Under the pieces are notes generated by a model. It saw nothing but the letters and a program-made list of their open reading frames with translations, searched no databases and was not told the origin of the DNA. A program made the translations under genes and the position numbers. DNA of 64,000 bases from Hyphomicrobium sp. (lineage in GTDB: Bacteria > Pseudomonadota > Alphaproteobacteria > Rhizobiales > Hyphomicrobiaceae): positions 3,567-67,566 of the forward strand of contig NZ_RXIZ01000022.1 in assembly GCF_003987855.1 (NCBI RefSeq). The letters are read 5' to 3'. Shown here piece by piece: positions 1 through 8,743 of this stretch (its first letter is position 1; each line of letters begins with the position of its first letter).

Positions 1-45
1 AGGCAATTGAAGAACAAATCCTAACTCGCTGCCTTTGGAGAGACC

Positions 46-495
46 ATGAGCGACGATCTCTCGGGCGACGATGTGATCGCGATGCTGGAACTGCTGCCCC
101 ATCCTGAGGGCGGACATTATCGCGAAACTTTTCGCGACAAAGCGGACCGGGGGCAGCGCGCGGCTTCGACTGCGATCTATTTTCTCTTGAAGGCGGGTGA
201 GCATTCAAACTGGCACGCCGTCGATGCCGCCGAGGGCTGGCACCATTACGCAGGCGCTCCACTTCTGCTCGAAATGTCGCCGTCGGGGGGCCCTATCACG
301 CAGGTCCGTCTCGGCAAGGATCTTGCGAACGGCGAGCGGCCCCAGGCGATCGTTCCAGCCGGGCATTGGCAGCAGGCGAAAAGCCTCGGCAAATGGACAC
401 TCGTCGGCTGCACCGTCGCGCCGGCGTTCACATTCGAAGGCTTCACGCTAACGGCGCCGGATTTCTCGCCGGTGTCGCGGCCGTCCGTCGATTGA
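46..495 (+). CDS. cupin superfamily (DUF985-like) protein
   Basis: A 149-residue protein that reads as a small single-domain cupin of the DUF985 type. The N-terminal LLPHPEGGHYRETFR stretch and the later YFLLKAGEHSNWH and EGWHHYAG segments match the family pattern, in which His and Glu side chains line a beta-barrel pocket that may hold a metal. The C-terminal part has the WTLVGCTVAPAFTFEGF segment typical of the family. The physiological substrate of these proteins is not established. The start is supported by TTTGGAGAG eight bases before ATG. It is monocistronic as far as the window shows and lies on the same strand as the NYN gene, about 200 bases upstream of it. Confidence 0.85.
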   Translation: MSDDLSGDDVIAMLELLPHPEGGHYRETFRDKADRGQRAASTAIYFLLKAGEHSNWHAVDAAEGWHHYAGAPLLLEMSPSGGPITQVRLGKDLANGERPQAIVPAGHWQQAKSLGKWTLVGCTVAPAFTFEGFTLTAPDFSPVSRPSVD

Positions 496-703
496 GGGGC
501 GAGCCCGCAACAGCACAAAGCGATTCAACGCTCATCCACACGCCGTCCCCAGCCGATTTTGTTGCTCACGTGGCGCGGGCGGGCTCCATCCACCGGTTAA
601 TTGTCCCTATCCCGTAAGAGCCCTCTGGCGCTCCTTGCTGGCGGCCTTCGACTCGTCAAAAGTGATTGCGAATCAAAGTTCCGATTCACGGGGGTTGCAG
701 TCC

Positions 704-2749
704 ATGAAACGCGAGTCCTTAGGACCCGTCCTTACTACGGTGTTCGTCGATTACGACAACATCTACCTGTCGCTGAAGCGCAAGAATGAAGATGCTGCAA
801 AGCGCTTCGCCAAAGACAGCGGCGTATGGCTGCAAGGCATTGCCTCGGGTGAACTCATCACGGCCACGAATGCGTTTTCCCTCCCCGGCGAGCGTCGCAT
901 CGTGATGAACCGCTGCTATGGCAACCCAGTTCCAAGGCGGAACACGCACGACAACTCTACCGACATGAACTCCTTCCCGTTCGTGCGTCACCACTTCCTG
1001 CGCTCCGGCTTCGAAGTGATCGATTGCCCGCCGCTCACCGCGCAACTCAAGAATTCCGCGGATATCCGCATCGTCATGGACATCCGTGACATCCTCAATC
1101 ACGACACGCATTTCGACGAGTTCATCATTCTGTCGGGCGACGCCGACTTCACCCCTTTGCTGCATCGTCTGCGGGCACATGCGCGGCGCACCGTCGTGTT
1201 CGCGAACGACCATACGGCGCAGCCCTATACCGCGATCAGCGATGGCGAGATCCGCGAGTCGAGCCTGCTAACGCTGCTGACGACCAATCGCGCGATTTCG
1301 GGCGAGAGCCCGCGCGAAATTGCAGCGCCTCAGCCGACGATCGACGTTGAAGCCGCGCGCAAGGCCATACTGGCTGAAGTCGTCGACAATGTTCGCAACG
1401 CGCCGCAGGCGGTGCCGCTCGAAACGCTTGCGGATCGGGCCGTGCGCGTCATCGGCCGCGACAAGACCATCGGGACGAACTGGGGTGGGTACGGATCATT
1501 TCGCGACCTGCTGCTCGCCGATCTTCCCGACGACATCCACCTGAGCGATACGGCTCCCTACACGGTGTTCGACGCGACCCGGCATATCTCGGCGACGGGC
1601 CTCATCGCGCCGCAGCTCGCCCCGCCGGCAGCAGAAGCACCCGCCCCGCGGCGGGAATACGCGCCTGAGCCGGCTCGGATCGAGGCGCAGCCTGCCCAGC
1701 GCGCCTATGCCCCGGAACCCGTTCGCGCTGAGCCACGGCTGCAGCCGCAGGTCAGCATGCCCCCCGCCCGGCCCGTCGCACCGCAGGCGCCTGTCGCTCC
1801 CGCCGCGGCGCAAATCCCCTACCAGCAATCGGCAATTCCCCAGGCGCGGTATGTCGACCGGACTTCAGCACCCCCTGCGCCTCCGGTGCATAGCGCGCCG
1901 CTGCAGCCGGCTCCGATGCCATCGCAGAGCATGCCGCTCGGGCCAGCAGCCTCGGCGCCGCAATCGGGGGCGTTGATGCCTCGGCGCCAGCCTTCGATGC
2001 CGCAGACGCATGCCGCAGCTTATCCGTCCGAGCCGCGTCGCGAACTGCCTCGCGCGCCGGCGCAGCCCGCTCCGCCACCGCCCGTCGCGCCGACGCAGAG
2101 GAACGCCGATCACGCGACGCAAATCCAGCAGTCGATCGCGCGCATCCACGAGGCCTGCCAGGCTCCGGCGCTGGCGCCCGCGGAATATCGCGTGCTGTTC
2201 GATGTCATGTCCCAGGAAATCACGACGAACGGCCTGCAAGGTGCGCAGACCCTCGTCAACATCACGCAGCGAGCTCGCGAGTTCGGGCTCGACGTGAAGC
2301 GCGATGATCTGCGCTTCATCTACGATGTCGTGAGCGAAAGCGATCCGTGGTTCGAGCACGGCACATCGGCGGGCTTGTTCGCCAGCCGCTTCCGCAACTT
2401 CGTCGTTGCGCGCTGCCGCAGCCAGGGGCTCAGCCTCTCGGCCGATGAGCTCGATCTGGTTGAAGCCTGGTTTTCCGCGCCGCAACAGGCGCAGCAGCAG
2501 CCTCCTCAGCAGTCGCTGAGACAGCAGCCACAAGCCTACGCGGGCCGCCCCTCGGCGCCGACGCAGACTGCGCCTCAGCCTGGCGTGCCGGCACAGGCCA
2601 GCGACCGCTGGTGGGGCGCGGAGGAGACGCGTCAAAGCCCTGCCGACCCTCGCAGCATGGATCCGCGCGGCGCGAACGCCTACGGCCAGCAGCAGAGCGA
2701 GGGCGAAGACGAGTTCCCGCGCATCGTGCGGTCGCGGTTCCGCGGCTAA
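704..2749 (+). CDS. NYN domain protein with OST-HTH/LOTUS domain
   Basis: A 681-residue protein. Residues about 10-170 form a NYN (LabA/DUF88, PIN-like) domain: VFVDYDNIYLSL at the start and ILSGDADFTPLL later supply the conserved acidic residues expected of a metal-dependent RNase fold. Residues about 215-300 resemble an OST-HTH/LOTUS winged helix (TNWGGYGSFRDLLL), a putative RNA-binding module. A long Pro/Ala/Gln-rich, probably disordered linker follows (about 310-480), then a compact helical region (about 480-600) that I do not recognise, and another Gln/Pro-rich tail. The ORF track begins at 635, but I prefer ATG 704 because the NYN core starts about ten residues after it. RNA binding or cleavage is inferred from the domain families. 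Confidence 0.85.
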   Translation: MKRESLGPVLTTVFVDYDNIYLSLKRKNEDAAKRFAKDSGVWLQGIASGELITATNAFSLPGERRIVMNRCYGNPVPRRNTHDNSTDMNSFPFVRHHFLRSGFEVIDCPPLTAQLKNSADIRIVMDIRDILNHDTHFDEFIILSGDADFTPLLHRLRAHARRTVVFANDHTAQPYTAISDGEIRESSLLTLLTTNRAISGESPREIAAPQPTIDVEAARKAILAEVVDNVRNAPQAVPLETLADRAVRVIGRDKTIGTNWGGYGSFRDLLLADLPDDIHLSDTAPYTVFDATRHISATGLIAPQLAPPAAEAPAPRREYAPEPARIEAQPAQRAYAPEPVRAEPRLQPQVSMPPARPVAPQAPVAPAAAQIPYQQSAIPQARYVDRTSAPPAPPVHSAPLQPAPMPSQSMPLGPAASAPQSGALMPRRQPSMPQTHAAAYPSEPRRELPRAPAQPAPPPPVAPTQRNADHATQIQQSIARIHEACQAPALAPAEYRVLFDVMSQEITTNGLQGAQTLVNITQRAREFGLDVKRDDLRFIYDVVSESDPWFEHGTSAGLFASRFRNFVVARCRSQGLSLSADELDLVEAWFSAPQQAQQQPPQQSLRQQPQAYAGRPSAPTQTAPQPGVPAQASDRWWGAEETRQSPADPRSMDPRGANAYGQQQSEGEDEFPRIVRSRFRG

Positions 2750-2776
2750 TCACGATCCGAGGCCCATCGGAAAATC

Positions 2777-2810
2777 AAAAGGCTCTGCCGGTGATCCGGC
2801 AGAGCCTTTT
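2777..2810. terminator. bidirectional intrinsic terminator
   Basis: Perfect 15-base inverted repeat (AAAAGGCTCTGCCGG / CCGGCAGAGCCTTTT) with a TGAT loop. It has an A-run on one side and a T-run on the other, so it can terminate both the NYN gene and the converging phaAB operon. Confidence 0.92.
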
Positions 2811-2839
2811 TCACATTCGAATGAGTAGATTTTTGCAGA

Positions 2840-3568
2840 TCAGCCGGCGAGGTACTGCCCGCCGTTCGCCGTCAGCGTTGAGCCGGTGATGAAGCCCGCA
2901 TCATCGGAAGCCAAGAAGACCACGCAGCGCGCGATCTCGTTCGGCTCGCCGAGACGGCCGACCGGAATCTGCGGAAGGATGTTCTTCTCGAGCACGTCCT
3001 GCGGCACGGCCTTGACCATCTCGGTCGCGATGTAGCCTGGGCAGATGACGTTGACGGTGATGCCGGCGCGTGCGCCTTCCTGCGCCAGGGCCTTCGTGAA
3101 GCCGATATCGCCGGCTTTCGAGGCCGAATAGTTCACCTGGCCCATCTGGCCCTTCTGGCCGTTGATCGACGAGATGTTGATGACACGGCCGAACTTGCGC
3201 GCGCGCATGCCTTCCCAGACCTGGCGCGTGACGTTGAAGAGGCCGTTCAAATTGGTGCCGATCACTTCATCCCACTGCTGCTTCGTCATCTTGTGAAACA
3301 TGACGTCGCGCGTGATGCCGGCGTTGTTAACGAGAACATCGATGGGGCCAACGTCCTTGGCGATCTGTGCGACGGCTTTCTCTGTCGCTTCGTAGCTGCC
3401 CACGTCGAACTTATAGACGGGAATGCCCGTCTCGATCTGGAATGCCTGCGCGGCTGCATCGTTGCCGGCATAGCTCGCGGCTACGCGATAACCGTTGCTC
3501 TTGAGAGCGATCGAAATCGCGTGGCCGATACCGCGCGTGCCTCCCGTGACGAGGGCAACCCGTGCCAT
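2840..3568 (-). CDS. phaB: acetoacetyl-CoA reductase PhaB
   Basis: A 242-residue short-chain dehydrogenase that reduces acetoacetyl-CoA to (R)-3-hydroxybutyryl-CoA with NADPH, the second step of polyhydroxybutyrate synthesis. Visible motifs are the nucleotide loop TGGTRGIG at the N-terminus, NNAG near residue 88, the catalytic Ser in NISSINGQKGQ, and the YSASK Tyr/Lys pair. The GQKGQMGQVNYSASK run is typical of PhaB rather than of FabG. The start has a GGGAGAG ribosome-binding site. It lies downstream of phaA on the same strand, which fits a phaAB operon. No phaC synthase is present in the window. Confidence 0.95.
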   Translation of the reverse strand: MARVALVTGGTRGIGHAISIALKSNGYRVAASYAGNDAAAQAFQIETGIPVYKFDVGSYEATEKAVAQIAKDVGPIDVLVNNAGITRDVMFHKMTKQQWDEVIGTNLNGLFNVTRQVWEGMRARKFGRVINISSINGQKGQMGQVNYSASKAGDIGFTKALAQEGARAGITVNVICPGYIATEMVKAVPQDVLEKNILPQIPVGRLGEPNEIARCVVFLASDDAGFITGSTLTANGGQYLAG

Positions 3569-3618
3569 AGCAGTCTCTCCCTGGATTTTTTGTTTGGGTC
3601 TCTGGGTGGGGTGAAGAA

Positions 3619-3646
3619 CGCAGCCGCTCTAACACGGGCGGCTGCG
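3619..3646 (-). promoter_or_regulatory. phaA-phaB intercistronic hairpin
   Basis: Nine-base perfect inverted repeat (CGCAGCCGC / GCGGCTGCG) with a ten-base loop, in the 95-base gap between phaA and phaB. It lacks a T-run, so a stabilising or processing hairpin is more likely than a full terminator. Confidence 0.5.
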
Positions 3647-3663
3647 CGGTGATTTGATCAAGC

Positions 3664-4854
3664 TCAGTCGCGGGCGACGCACATGGCGACGCCCATCCCG
3701 CCGCCGATGCACAGCGTGGCAAGGCCCTTTTTCGCGTCGCGGCGCTGCATCTCATAGACGAGCGTGTTGAGGATGCGCGCGCCGGAAGCGCCGATCGGAT
3801 GGCCGATCGCGATGGCGCCGCCGTTGACGTTGACCTTGTCGGTGTTCCAGCCAAGGCCCTTGTTGACGGCAATCGCCTGCGCGGCAAAGGCTTCGTTCGC
3901 CTCGATCAGATCGAGGTCGTTGACGGACCAGCCGGCCTTCTCCAGCGCCTTTTTCGAAGCGGAAATCGGGCCGGTTCCCATGATCGAAGGATCAACGCCT
4001 GTCGTCGCCCACGAGACGATACGGGCGAGAGGCTTGATCCCGCGCTTCTTGGCTTCAGCGGCGGTCATCAGCACGACGACAGCGGCGCCGTCGTTGATGC
4101 CCGAGGCATTGGCGGCCGTGACGGTGCCTTCCTTGGGATCGAAGGCGGGACGAAGCTTGGCGATGCCGTCGTAGGTCACGCCATCCTTGATGTACTCGTC
4201 CTGCTCGACGACGGTATCGCCCTTCTTGCCCTTGATCGTGACGGGCACGATCTCGTCCTTGAACTTGCCGGCCTTGCGCGCGGCTTCAGCCTTGTTCTGG
4301 GACGCGACGGCAAACTTATCCTGCTCTTCGCGTGTGATCTGCCATTGACGGGCGACGTTCTCGGCGGTCGTGCCCATGTGGTAATTGTTGAAGGCATCCC
4401 ACAGGCCATCCTTCACCATGGTGTCGGTGAACTTGATGTCGCCCATTTTCGTGCCGTCGCGCATGTGTGCAGCGTGCGTCGACTGGCTCATGCTTTCCTG
4501 ACCGCCGGCAACCACGATGGATGCGGCGCCCGTCTGGATCTGCTGCATGCCGATGGCGACGGCGCGGAGGCCCGAGCCGCAAATCTGATTGATGCTCCAG
4601 GCGGGTGAATCGACCGGAATGCCGGCGCCGACGGAAGCTTGGCGCGCGGGGCCTTGTCCCTGGGCAGCGGTCAGGACCTGGCCGAGGATGACCTCCGACA
4701 CGTCGCCCGCCGGCACATTGGCACGCTGAAGCGCGGCCTTAATAGCGATTTCGCCGAGCTTTGATGCCGGCAGCGAGCCAAGCGCCCCATTGAACGAACC
4801 TACCGGCGTGCGCGCGGCACTGGCGATGACAATTGTCGAAGCGTCGTCACTCAT
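3664..4854 (-). CDS. phaA: acetyl-CoA acetyltransferase (beta-ketothiolase) PhaA
   Basis: A 396-residue biosynthetic thiolase that condenses two acetyl-CoA into acetoacetyl-CoA. The acyl-accepting Cys is seen in [10 protein letters not shown] near residue 90, the catalytic His in [12 protein letters not shown], and the second Cys in [10 protein letters not shown] near the C-terminus. The ORF track starts at 4950, but MSDDAST at 4854 matches the usual thiolase length and has an AGGGAGGG ribosome-binding site just upstream. It is the first gene of the phaAB pair and is divergent from phaR, the likely repressor of polyhydroxyalkanoate functions. The 278-base phaA/phaR gap must hold both promoters; I could not identify a confident PhaR operator there. 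Confidence 0.95.
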   Translation of the reverse strand: MSDDASTIVIASAARTPVGSFNGALGSLPASKLGEIAIKAALQRANVPAGDVSEVILGQVLTAAQGQGPARQASVGAGIPVDSPAWSINQICGSGLRAVAIGMQQIQTGAASIVVAGGQESMSQSTHAAHMRDGTKMGDIKFTDTMVKDGLWDAFNNYHMGTTAENVARQWQITREEQDKFAVASQNKAEAARKAGKFKDEIVPVTIKGKKGDTVVEQDEYIKDGVTYDGIAKLRPAFDPKEGTVTAANASGINDGAAVVVLMTAAEAKKRGIKPLARIVSWATTGVDPSIMGTGPISASKKALEKAGWSVNDLDLIEANEAFAAQAIAVNKGLGWNTDKVNVNGGAIAIGHPIGASGARILNTLVYEMQRRDAKKGLATLCIGGGMGVAMCVARD

Positions 4855-5132
4855 TGGGGCCCCTCCCTGGGCATGGAAATCTTTTTTGAGAAGATTTATC
4901 GGATGGCTTGCCGAAACGCCAGTTTTTGCGGCGTCAATCGGATGACCCAAACACTTTGCAGTCCGGGGCTATTTTCAGCAATTGCGACCTCTTGGCTAGA
5001 CTGCCCGATTGCACTGGGTTAGCCCCGCCCAAAAGAGTGACAGAAACGTCTGGCGGGGGACCCCGAGGGTGTGGTACGCTGCCGCAGTGCAGCAACCCGT
5101 CTGATAGCCGTCGATAAGAGAACGCGAACGCG

Positions 5133-5774
5133 ATGTTGACCAATCCAGATCCACAAACGCAGGCGCCCAAAAAAGAAGCGGTCGTTATCAAGAAGTACGC
5201 CAATAGGCGGCTCTATAACACCGAGACGAGCACCTACGTTACCCTCGAAGATCTCGCCAAGATGGTCCGCGGCGACCGCGATTTCGTGGTTTACGACGCC
5301 AAGAACGGCGACGACCTCACGCATGCGGTTCTGACCCAGATTATCGTCGAACAGGAAAGCCGCGAAGGCGGCCAGGCCCTGCTTCCTATTCCGTTCCTTC
5401 GCCAGCTCATTCGCTTCTACGACGACAGCATCGCGCGGATGGTCCCGAGCTACCTGCAGTTCAGCCTTGAGCATCTTGTGAAAGAACAATCGCGGTTCCG
5501 CGAGCAGTTCGCTTCGGCTTTTTCCAACCCAGCCGCAGCCTTCGATTTCTACCAGCAGCAGGCCCGGCAGAACATGGCGATGTTCGAACAAGCCATTTCA
5601 ATGTGGGCGTCGTTCGGAGCATCGGGCAACAAGCCCGGCGAAGGTCAGCCCGCGGGATCTCCCGCGGCGTCTTCCGACACATCGTCCGGCGACCGAAACG
5701 AACTCAACGAACTGAAGTCGCAACTGTCGGCGATGCAGCAGAAGATCGAGAAGCTGTCGCAGTCGCGGACCTGA
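5133..5774 (+). CDS. phaR: polyhydroxyalkanoate synthesis repressor PhaR
   Basis: A 213-residue regulator. The N-terminal KKYANRRLYNTETSTYVTLEDL segment is the hallmark of the PHB/PHA accumulation regulator DNA-binding domain (about residues 15-75). Two PHB-accumulation helical repeats follow (about 80-160), and the C-terminus ends in a short coiled coil (ELNELKSQLSAMQQKIEKL). In the family, PhaR binds both DNA and PHB granules, and it releases DNA when granules form, relieving repression of phasin and its own gene. Its divergent placement beside phaAB agrees with that role. The ribosome-binding site is weak, but the start matches family N-termini. Confidence 0.95.
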   Translation: MLTNPDPQTQAPKKEAVVIKKYANRRLYNTETSTYVTLEDLAKMVRGDRDFVVYDAKNGDDLTHAVLTQIIVEQESREGGQALLPIPFLRQLIRFYDDSIARMVPSYLQFSLEHLVKEQSRFREQFASAFSNPAAAFDFYQQQARQNMAMFEQAISMWASFGASGNKPGEGQPAGSPAASSDTSSGDRNELNELKSQLSAMQQKIEKLSQSRT

Positions 5775-5796
5775 CCTCGCCAAGCCGCAGATCGGT

Positions 5797-7575
5797 TCAG
5801 GCAGCGTTCGAGTAATCGGCGCTGTCGAACGGGCGACCGAAGTAGAATCCCTGCATGTAGGTAATGCCGGCGTTCCGCAGGAATTGGGCGGTGCGCTCAT
5901 CGCCCACCCATTCGGCGACCGTCTCCATTCCGAACTGGTTGGCGAGCTCGATCATCGTCTTCACGAAGATCTGGTCACTGGTATCGTCCGCAAGATTTTT
6001 GATGAAGGCTCCATCGATCTTGACCATGTCGACGTTGAGCCGCTTCAGATTCTTGAAGGACGTGTAGCCCGCGCCGAAATCGTCGATGGCGACGCGGCAA
6101 CCCAGCTCATTGAGGGTGTCGACGAAATTCGCGGATTGATCGAGTTCTTCGAGCGCGACGGTCTCCGTGATCTCGACGATCATGCGTTTCAGAACGTCGG
6201 GCCGGTCTTTCGTCAGGCGCTGCAACGTCGTCAGCCACTCGCGGTCCGAGCACGTCAGCGCAGAGACGTTGACCGACAGCACGAGCTCGCGGTGCCGCTT
6301 TAAAAGTTCAACGGTGAGTTCGAGCGTTCGGCGATCGATCAGGCGCGAAAGGCCGAGCTGCTCGACGATAGGGACGAATTCGCCGGCTGACGCCAGGCTG
6401 CCGTCCGGCCTCTCCATGCGCAGAAGGGCTTCGTAAATTTCGGCTTGGTCCGTCTTCGTGGAAACCATGGGCTGAAGAACGAGGCGCATGCGATTGTCGT
6501 CGAGCGCCGCGATCACGCTCTCGGCGATCGATTTATTGCGCAGGCGGGCCATGTCGGCGATCGGCGAGGCTTCATAGGCGACGAAGCAATCGAAGCGCTT
6601 CGACTTCGCGACATCCAGGGCACGCAGGGCGCAGTTGATGGTCTCCTGGACCGATTTTGCCTGGTCGGGGACGATGACGCCGCCAAGGGAGATCGTCGCC
6701 GCCAGCTGTGCTGCCGGCGTGGCGATGGTTTCTTCGGTCACTGCCTTGATAAATCGCTCGGCGGCGGCGCGAAGCGCGCCCTTTCCGCATCCAACCAGGA
6801 TCAATCCAAACTTGTTGGAGGAGTATCGCCCGATGATGTCACCGGTACGGAGTTTGCCGCGGAGGCGGCGGCCGACCTCAGCGATTACTTTGTCGCCGAT
6901 CTCGATCCCGAACGTTTCATTGATGACGGCAAGGTTATTGACCGAGATCATGAGAAACGCGTTGGCGCTGTATTCGCGGTCGGCACGGGCGAGCACGGTG
7001 CCCAGCGCATCGGTCAAACGGATGCGGTTCAGCTGGCCGGTGAGTTCGTCGAGATCGGTGCCGAGCAGACGTTGCTGCTGCTCAAGATAACGCTCGTCGA
7101 GAATGCGGATGACGCCACGGGCGCGCGCCGGATGGCCATCTGCACCCTGCCACCAGCGCCCCTGATCCTCGACGCGTACCTCGCCACCGCCGCGCTCGTC
7201 ACCGGTGCGCAAGCGGTATTGAATGCGATAGGGAACGCCGTGCTCGCGATCGGCGCCAATGCTGCACGAAAACGCTTGCAGGCGCGCGTTCAGATGTTCC
7301 GGGGCGATGCGGGCGTGATAGGCAGAGCCCGTCGCGATCTCGTCGATATCTCTGACGCCGAGAATGGTCGGGGCGTTTGTCTCCCAGTCGATCCGGCCGG
7401 ATCGAAGATCCCAGACGTATGCCGTCGCATCGACGGACGAAAGGATGCCCACGAGATCGAGGTTCTCGGTCTCGTTCAAACGATCAGACGCGCTTTTCTG
7501 CGCTGACGGGGGCCGCAACCGGTTTTTAGGGACGGGCACAGCGGTCACGTCGTCAGCAATCGGCGTGGAAACCAC
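5797..7575 (-). CDS. GGDEF/EAL protein, probable c-di-GMP phosphodiesterase
   Basis: A 592-residue protein with an N-terminal PAS-like segment (about 45-165, around VWDLRSGRIDWE), a GGDEF domain (about 170-330) and an EAL domain (about 340-590). The GGDEF signature is degenerate: the loop reads YSSNKF, so cyclase activity is unlikely. The EAL domain looks intact: EALLRM, the Asn in SVNVS, EITET, the IDDFGAGYTSF loop, the Lys in VKIDG, ETVAEW and MQGFYFG are all visible. The reasonable prediction is a cyclic-di-GMP phosphodiesterase with a degenerate, possibly regulatory GGDEF module. No membrane segment is seen. The start is GTG with GAGG five bases before it. Confidence 0.9.
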   Translation of the reverse strand: MVSTPIADDVTAVPVPKNRLRPPSAQKSASDRLNETENLDLVGILSSVDATAYVWDLRSGRIDWETNAPTILGVRDIDEIATGSAYHARIAPEHLNARLQAFSCSIGADREHGVPYRIQYRLRTGDERGGGEVRVEDQGRWWQGADGHPARARGVIRILDERYLEQQQRLLGTDLDELTGQLNRIRLTDALGTVLARADREYSANAFLMISVNNLAVINETFGIEIGDKVIAEVGRRLRGKLRTGDIIGRYSSNKFGLILVGCGKGALRAAAERFIKAVTEETIATPAAQLAATISLGGVIVPDQAKSVQETINCALRALDVAKSKRFDCFVAYEASPIADMARLRNKSIAESVIAALDDNRMRLVLQPMVSTKTDQAEIYEALLRMERPDGSLASAGEFVPIVEQLGLSRLIDRRTLELTVELLKRHRELVLSVNVSALTCSDREWLTTLQRLTKDRPDVLKRMIVEITETVALEELDQSANFVDTLNELGCRVAIDDFGAGYTSFKNLKRLNVDMVKIDGAFIKNLADDTSDQIFVKTMIELANQFGMETVAEWVGDERTAQFLRNAGITYMQGFYFGRPFDSADYSNAA

Positions 7576-7712
7576 GTTGTCCTCGAGCTGGATCGACTAC
7601 TGCGCAAAACTCATTGAAGCGCACAATGTGCCGACGCCTGCCGCGAAACTAGTTCGCTAAGCTTAACAAGACTTAAACAATTGTCCCTCGCGCGGCCACG
7701 CGCGACGTTGCA

Positions 7713-7731
7713 GGCGGGGCCAAGCCCCGCC
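7713..7731 (-). terminator. hairpin downstream of the small membrane protein gene
   Basis: GGCGGGGC / GCCCCGCC with a three-base loop, just past the stop of the gene at 7765. It is GC-rich but not followed by a T-run, so it is a possible rather than certain terminator. Confidence 0.4.
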
Positions 7732-7764
7732 ACGCCAATTTTCCGAGAGCGGATTGCGCCGTGC

Positions 7765-8169
7765 TTACTGATCGGCGCCGATGTTGAGATCGCGACGGGC
7801 GACGCGAATGCCGATCGTGTAACCGCCGATGACGTCGATGAGGCTCGCAACCATGATGAGGAAGAAGATCGACGAGGCCGCCTGCGGGACAATCAGGAAC
7901 TCCGCGCCGATGGCCATGAAGACAACCATCGATAAGGCGTGATCGATCAAGGTCGACGTGGTCGTGAAGGTCGATTTCACGATCTCAACGAAGAGCAGGA
8001 TGAGGGTAACGAGAAGAATGAAATCGCCCCAGGTGAAAATCCAATCACCGCCGCTCAGGAGATGCAGCTTGAAAATCTCCTTCTGCAGAGCGTCGAGCCC
8101 CATCGTCAGCACGACCGCATTGTAGAGAAGGAAGGCAAAAACCAAGAGCGGCAGGGCTCTAATGGACAT
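7765..8169 (-). CDS. small integral membrane protein, unknown function
   Basis: A 134-residue hydrophobic protein with about four membrane-spanning segments (around residues 4-24, 46-66, 78-98 and 100-120) and a short polar C-terminal tail. I do not recognise a named family. The start has AGGAGAG six bases upstream of ATG. It is followed on the same strand by the GGDEF/EAL gene after about 190 bases and preceded by rpmF, so it could be monocistronic. No catalytic motif is visible. Confidence 0.75.
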   Translation of the reverse strand: MSIRALPLLVFAFLLYNAVVLTMGLDALQKEIFKLHLLSGGDWIFTWGDFILLVTLILLFVEIVKSTFTTTSTLIDHALSMVVFMAIGAEFLIVPQAASSIFFLIMVASLIDVIGGYTIGIRVARRDLNIGADQ

Positions 8170-8322
8170 GAAGCTCTCCTGACATTTCGATCACCCCCGT
8201 CGATCGCGCAGTCCGCTAGACCTGATCTTTGCGGCACTGTGGTTAATCACGGAGGCGCGGACCGGGTTTTGGCACGCTCCACCCTATTTGCCAAGCGAGG
8301 ATGGCTGGCACATGGCAACGGC

Positions 8323-8345
8323 CGCCGGAACAGACCGTTCCGGCG
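8323..8345 (-). terminator. hairpin downstream of rpmF
   Basis: Perfect nine-base inverted repeat CGCCGGAAC / GTTCCGGCG with a five-base loop, 35 bases past the rpmF stop. There is no T-run; it may be a 3'-end stabilising hairpin. Confidence 0.4.
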
Positions 8346-8379
8346 TTCGAAATGCCAAGAAACTCTACTTAGAGCAGGC

Positions 8380-8565
8380 TTACTCTTCGACGGTCGGCGG
8401 CAGGATCTGACGGCCGCGATACTTGCCCGACTTCAGGTCGATGTGGTGGGGACGGCGACGCTCGCCGCTTTCCTTGTCCTCGACGTAGGCGCGAGCCGTG
8501 AGTGCGTCGTGAGACCGGCGCTGTCCCCGCTTCATTGGGGAGGTTTTTTTGCGCGGAACTGCCAT
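8380..8565 (-). CDS. rpmF: 50S ribosomal protein L32
   Basis: A 61-residue L32 protein beginning [22 protein letters not shown], the conserved N-terminus of alphaproteobacterial L32. The ORF track begins at 8622, but the family N-terminus and TTTGGAGC upstream place the start at 8565. The C-terminal half follows the alphaproteobacterial form and lacks the paired-Cys zinc ribbon found in some bacteria. It is a structural protein of the large ribosomal subunit near the peptidyl-transferase region. In many relatives rpmF follows mtgA on the same strand, as here (179 bases). Confidence 0.96.
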   Translation of the reverse strand: MAVPRKKTSPMKRGQRRSHDALTARAYVEDKESGERRRPHHIDLKSGKYRGRQILPPTVEE

Positions 8566-8743
8566 CAGTCTTGCTCCAAATGTGACATCCATCCCGACCA
8601 ATACGGGCGGGCCGCCGAACATGCGGCGGGAATGCCGAACGTCTTAATTGCTGGATGAACCGGCGGCCAATGTCGGCGCTCGGTACCTCGGGCCGGGCTT
8701 ATACGCAAGTTGGACGAGAAAAGCCAGTCCCCCCGGGCGAGGC

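Noticed and set aside
6445-7506. 353-aa plus-strand ORF
   Set aside because: Antisense to the GGDEF/EAL gene.
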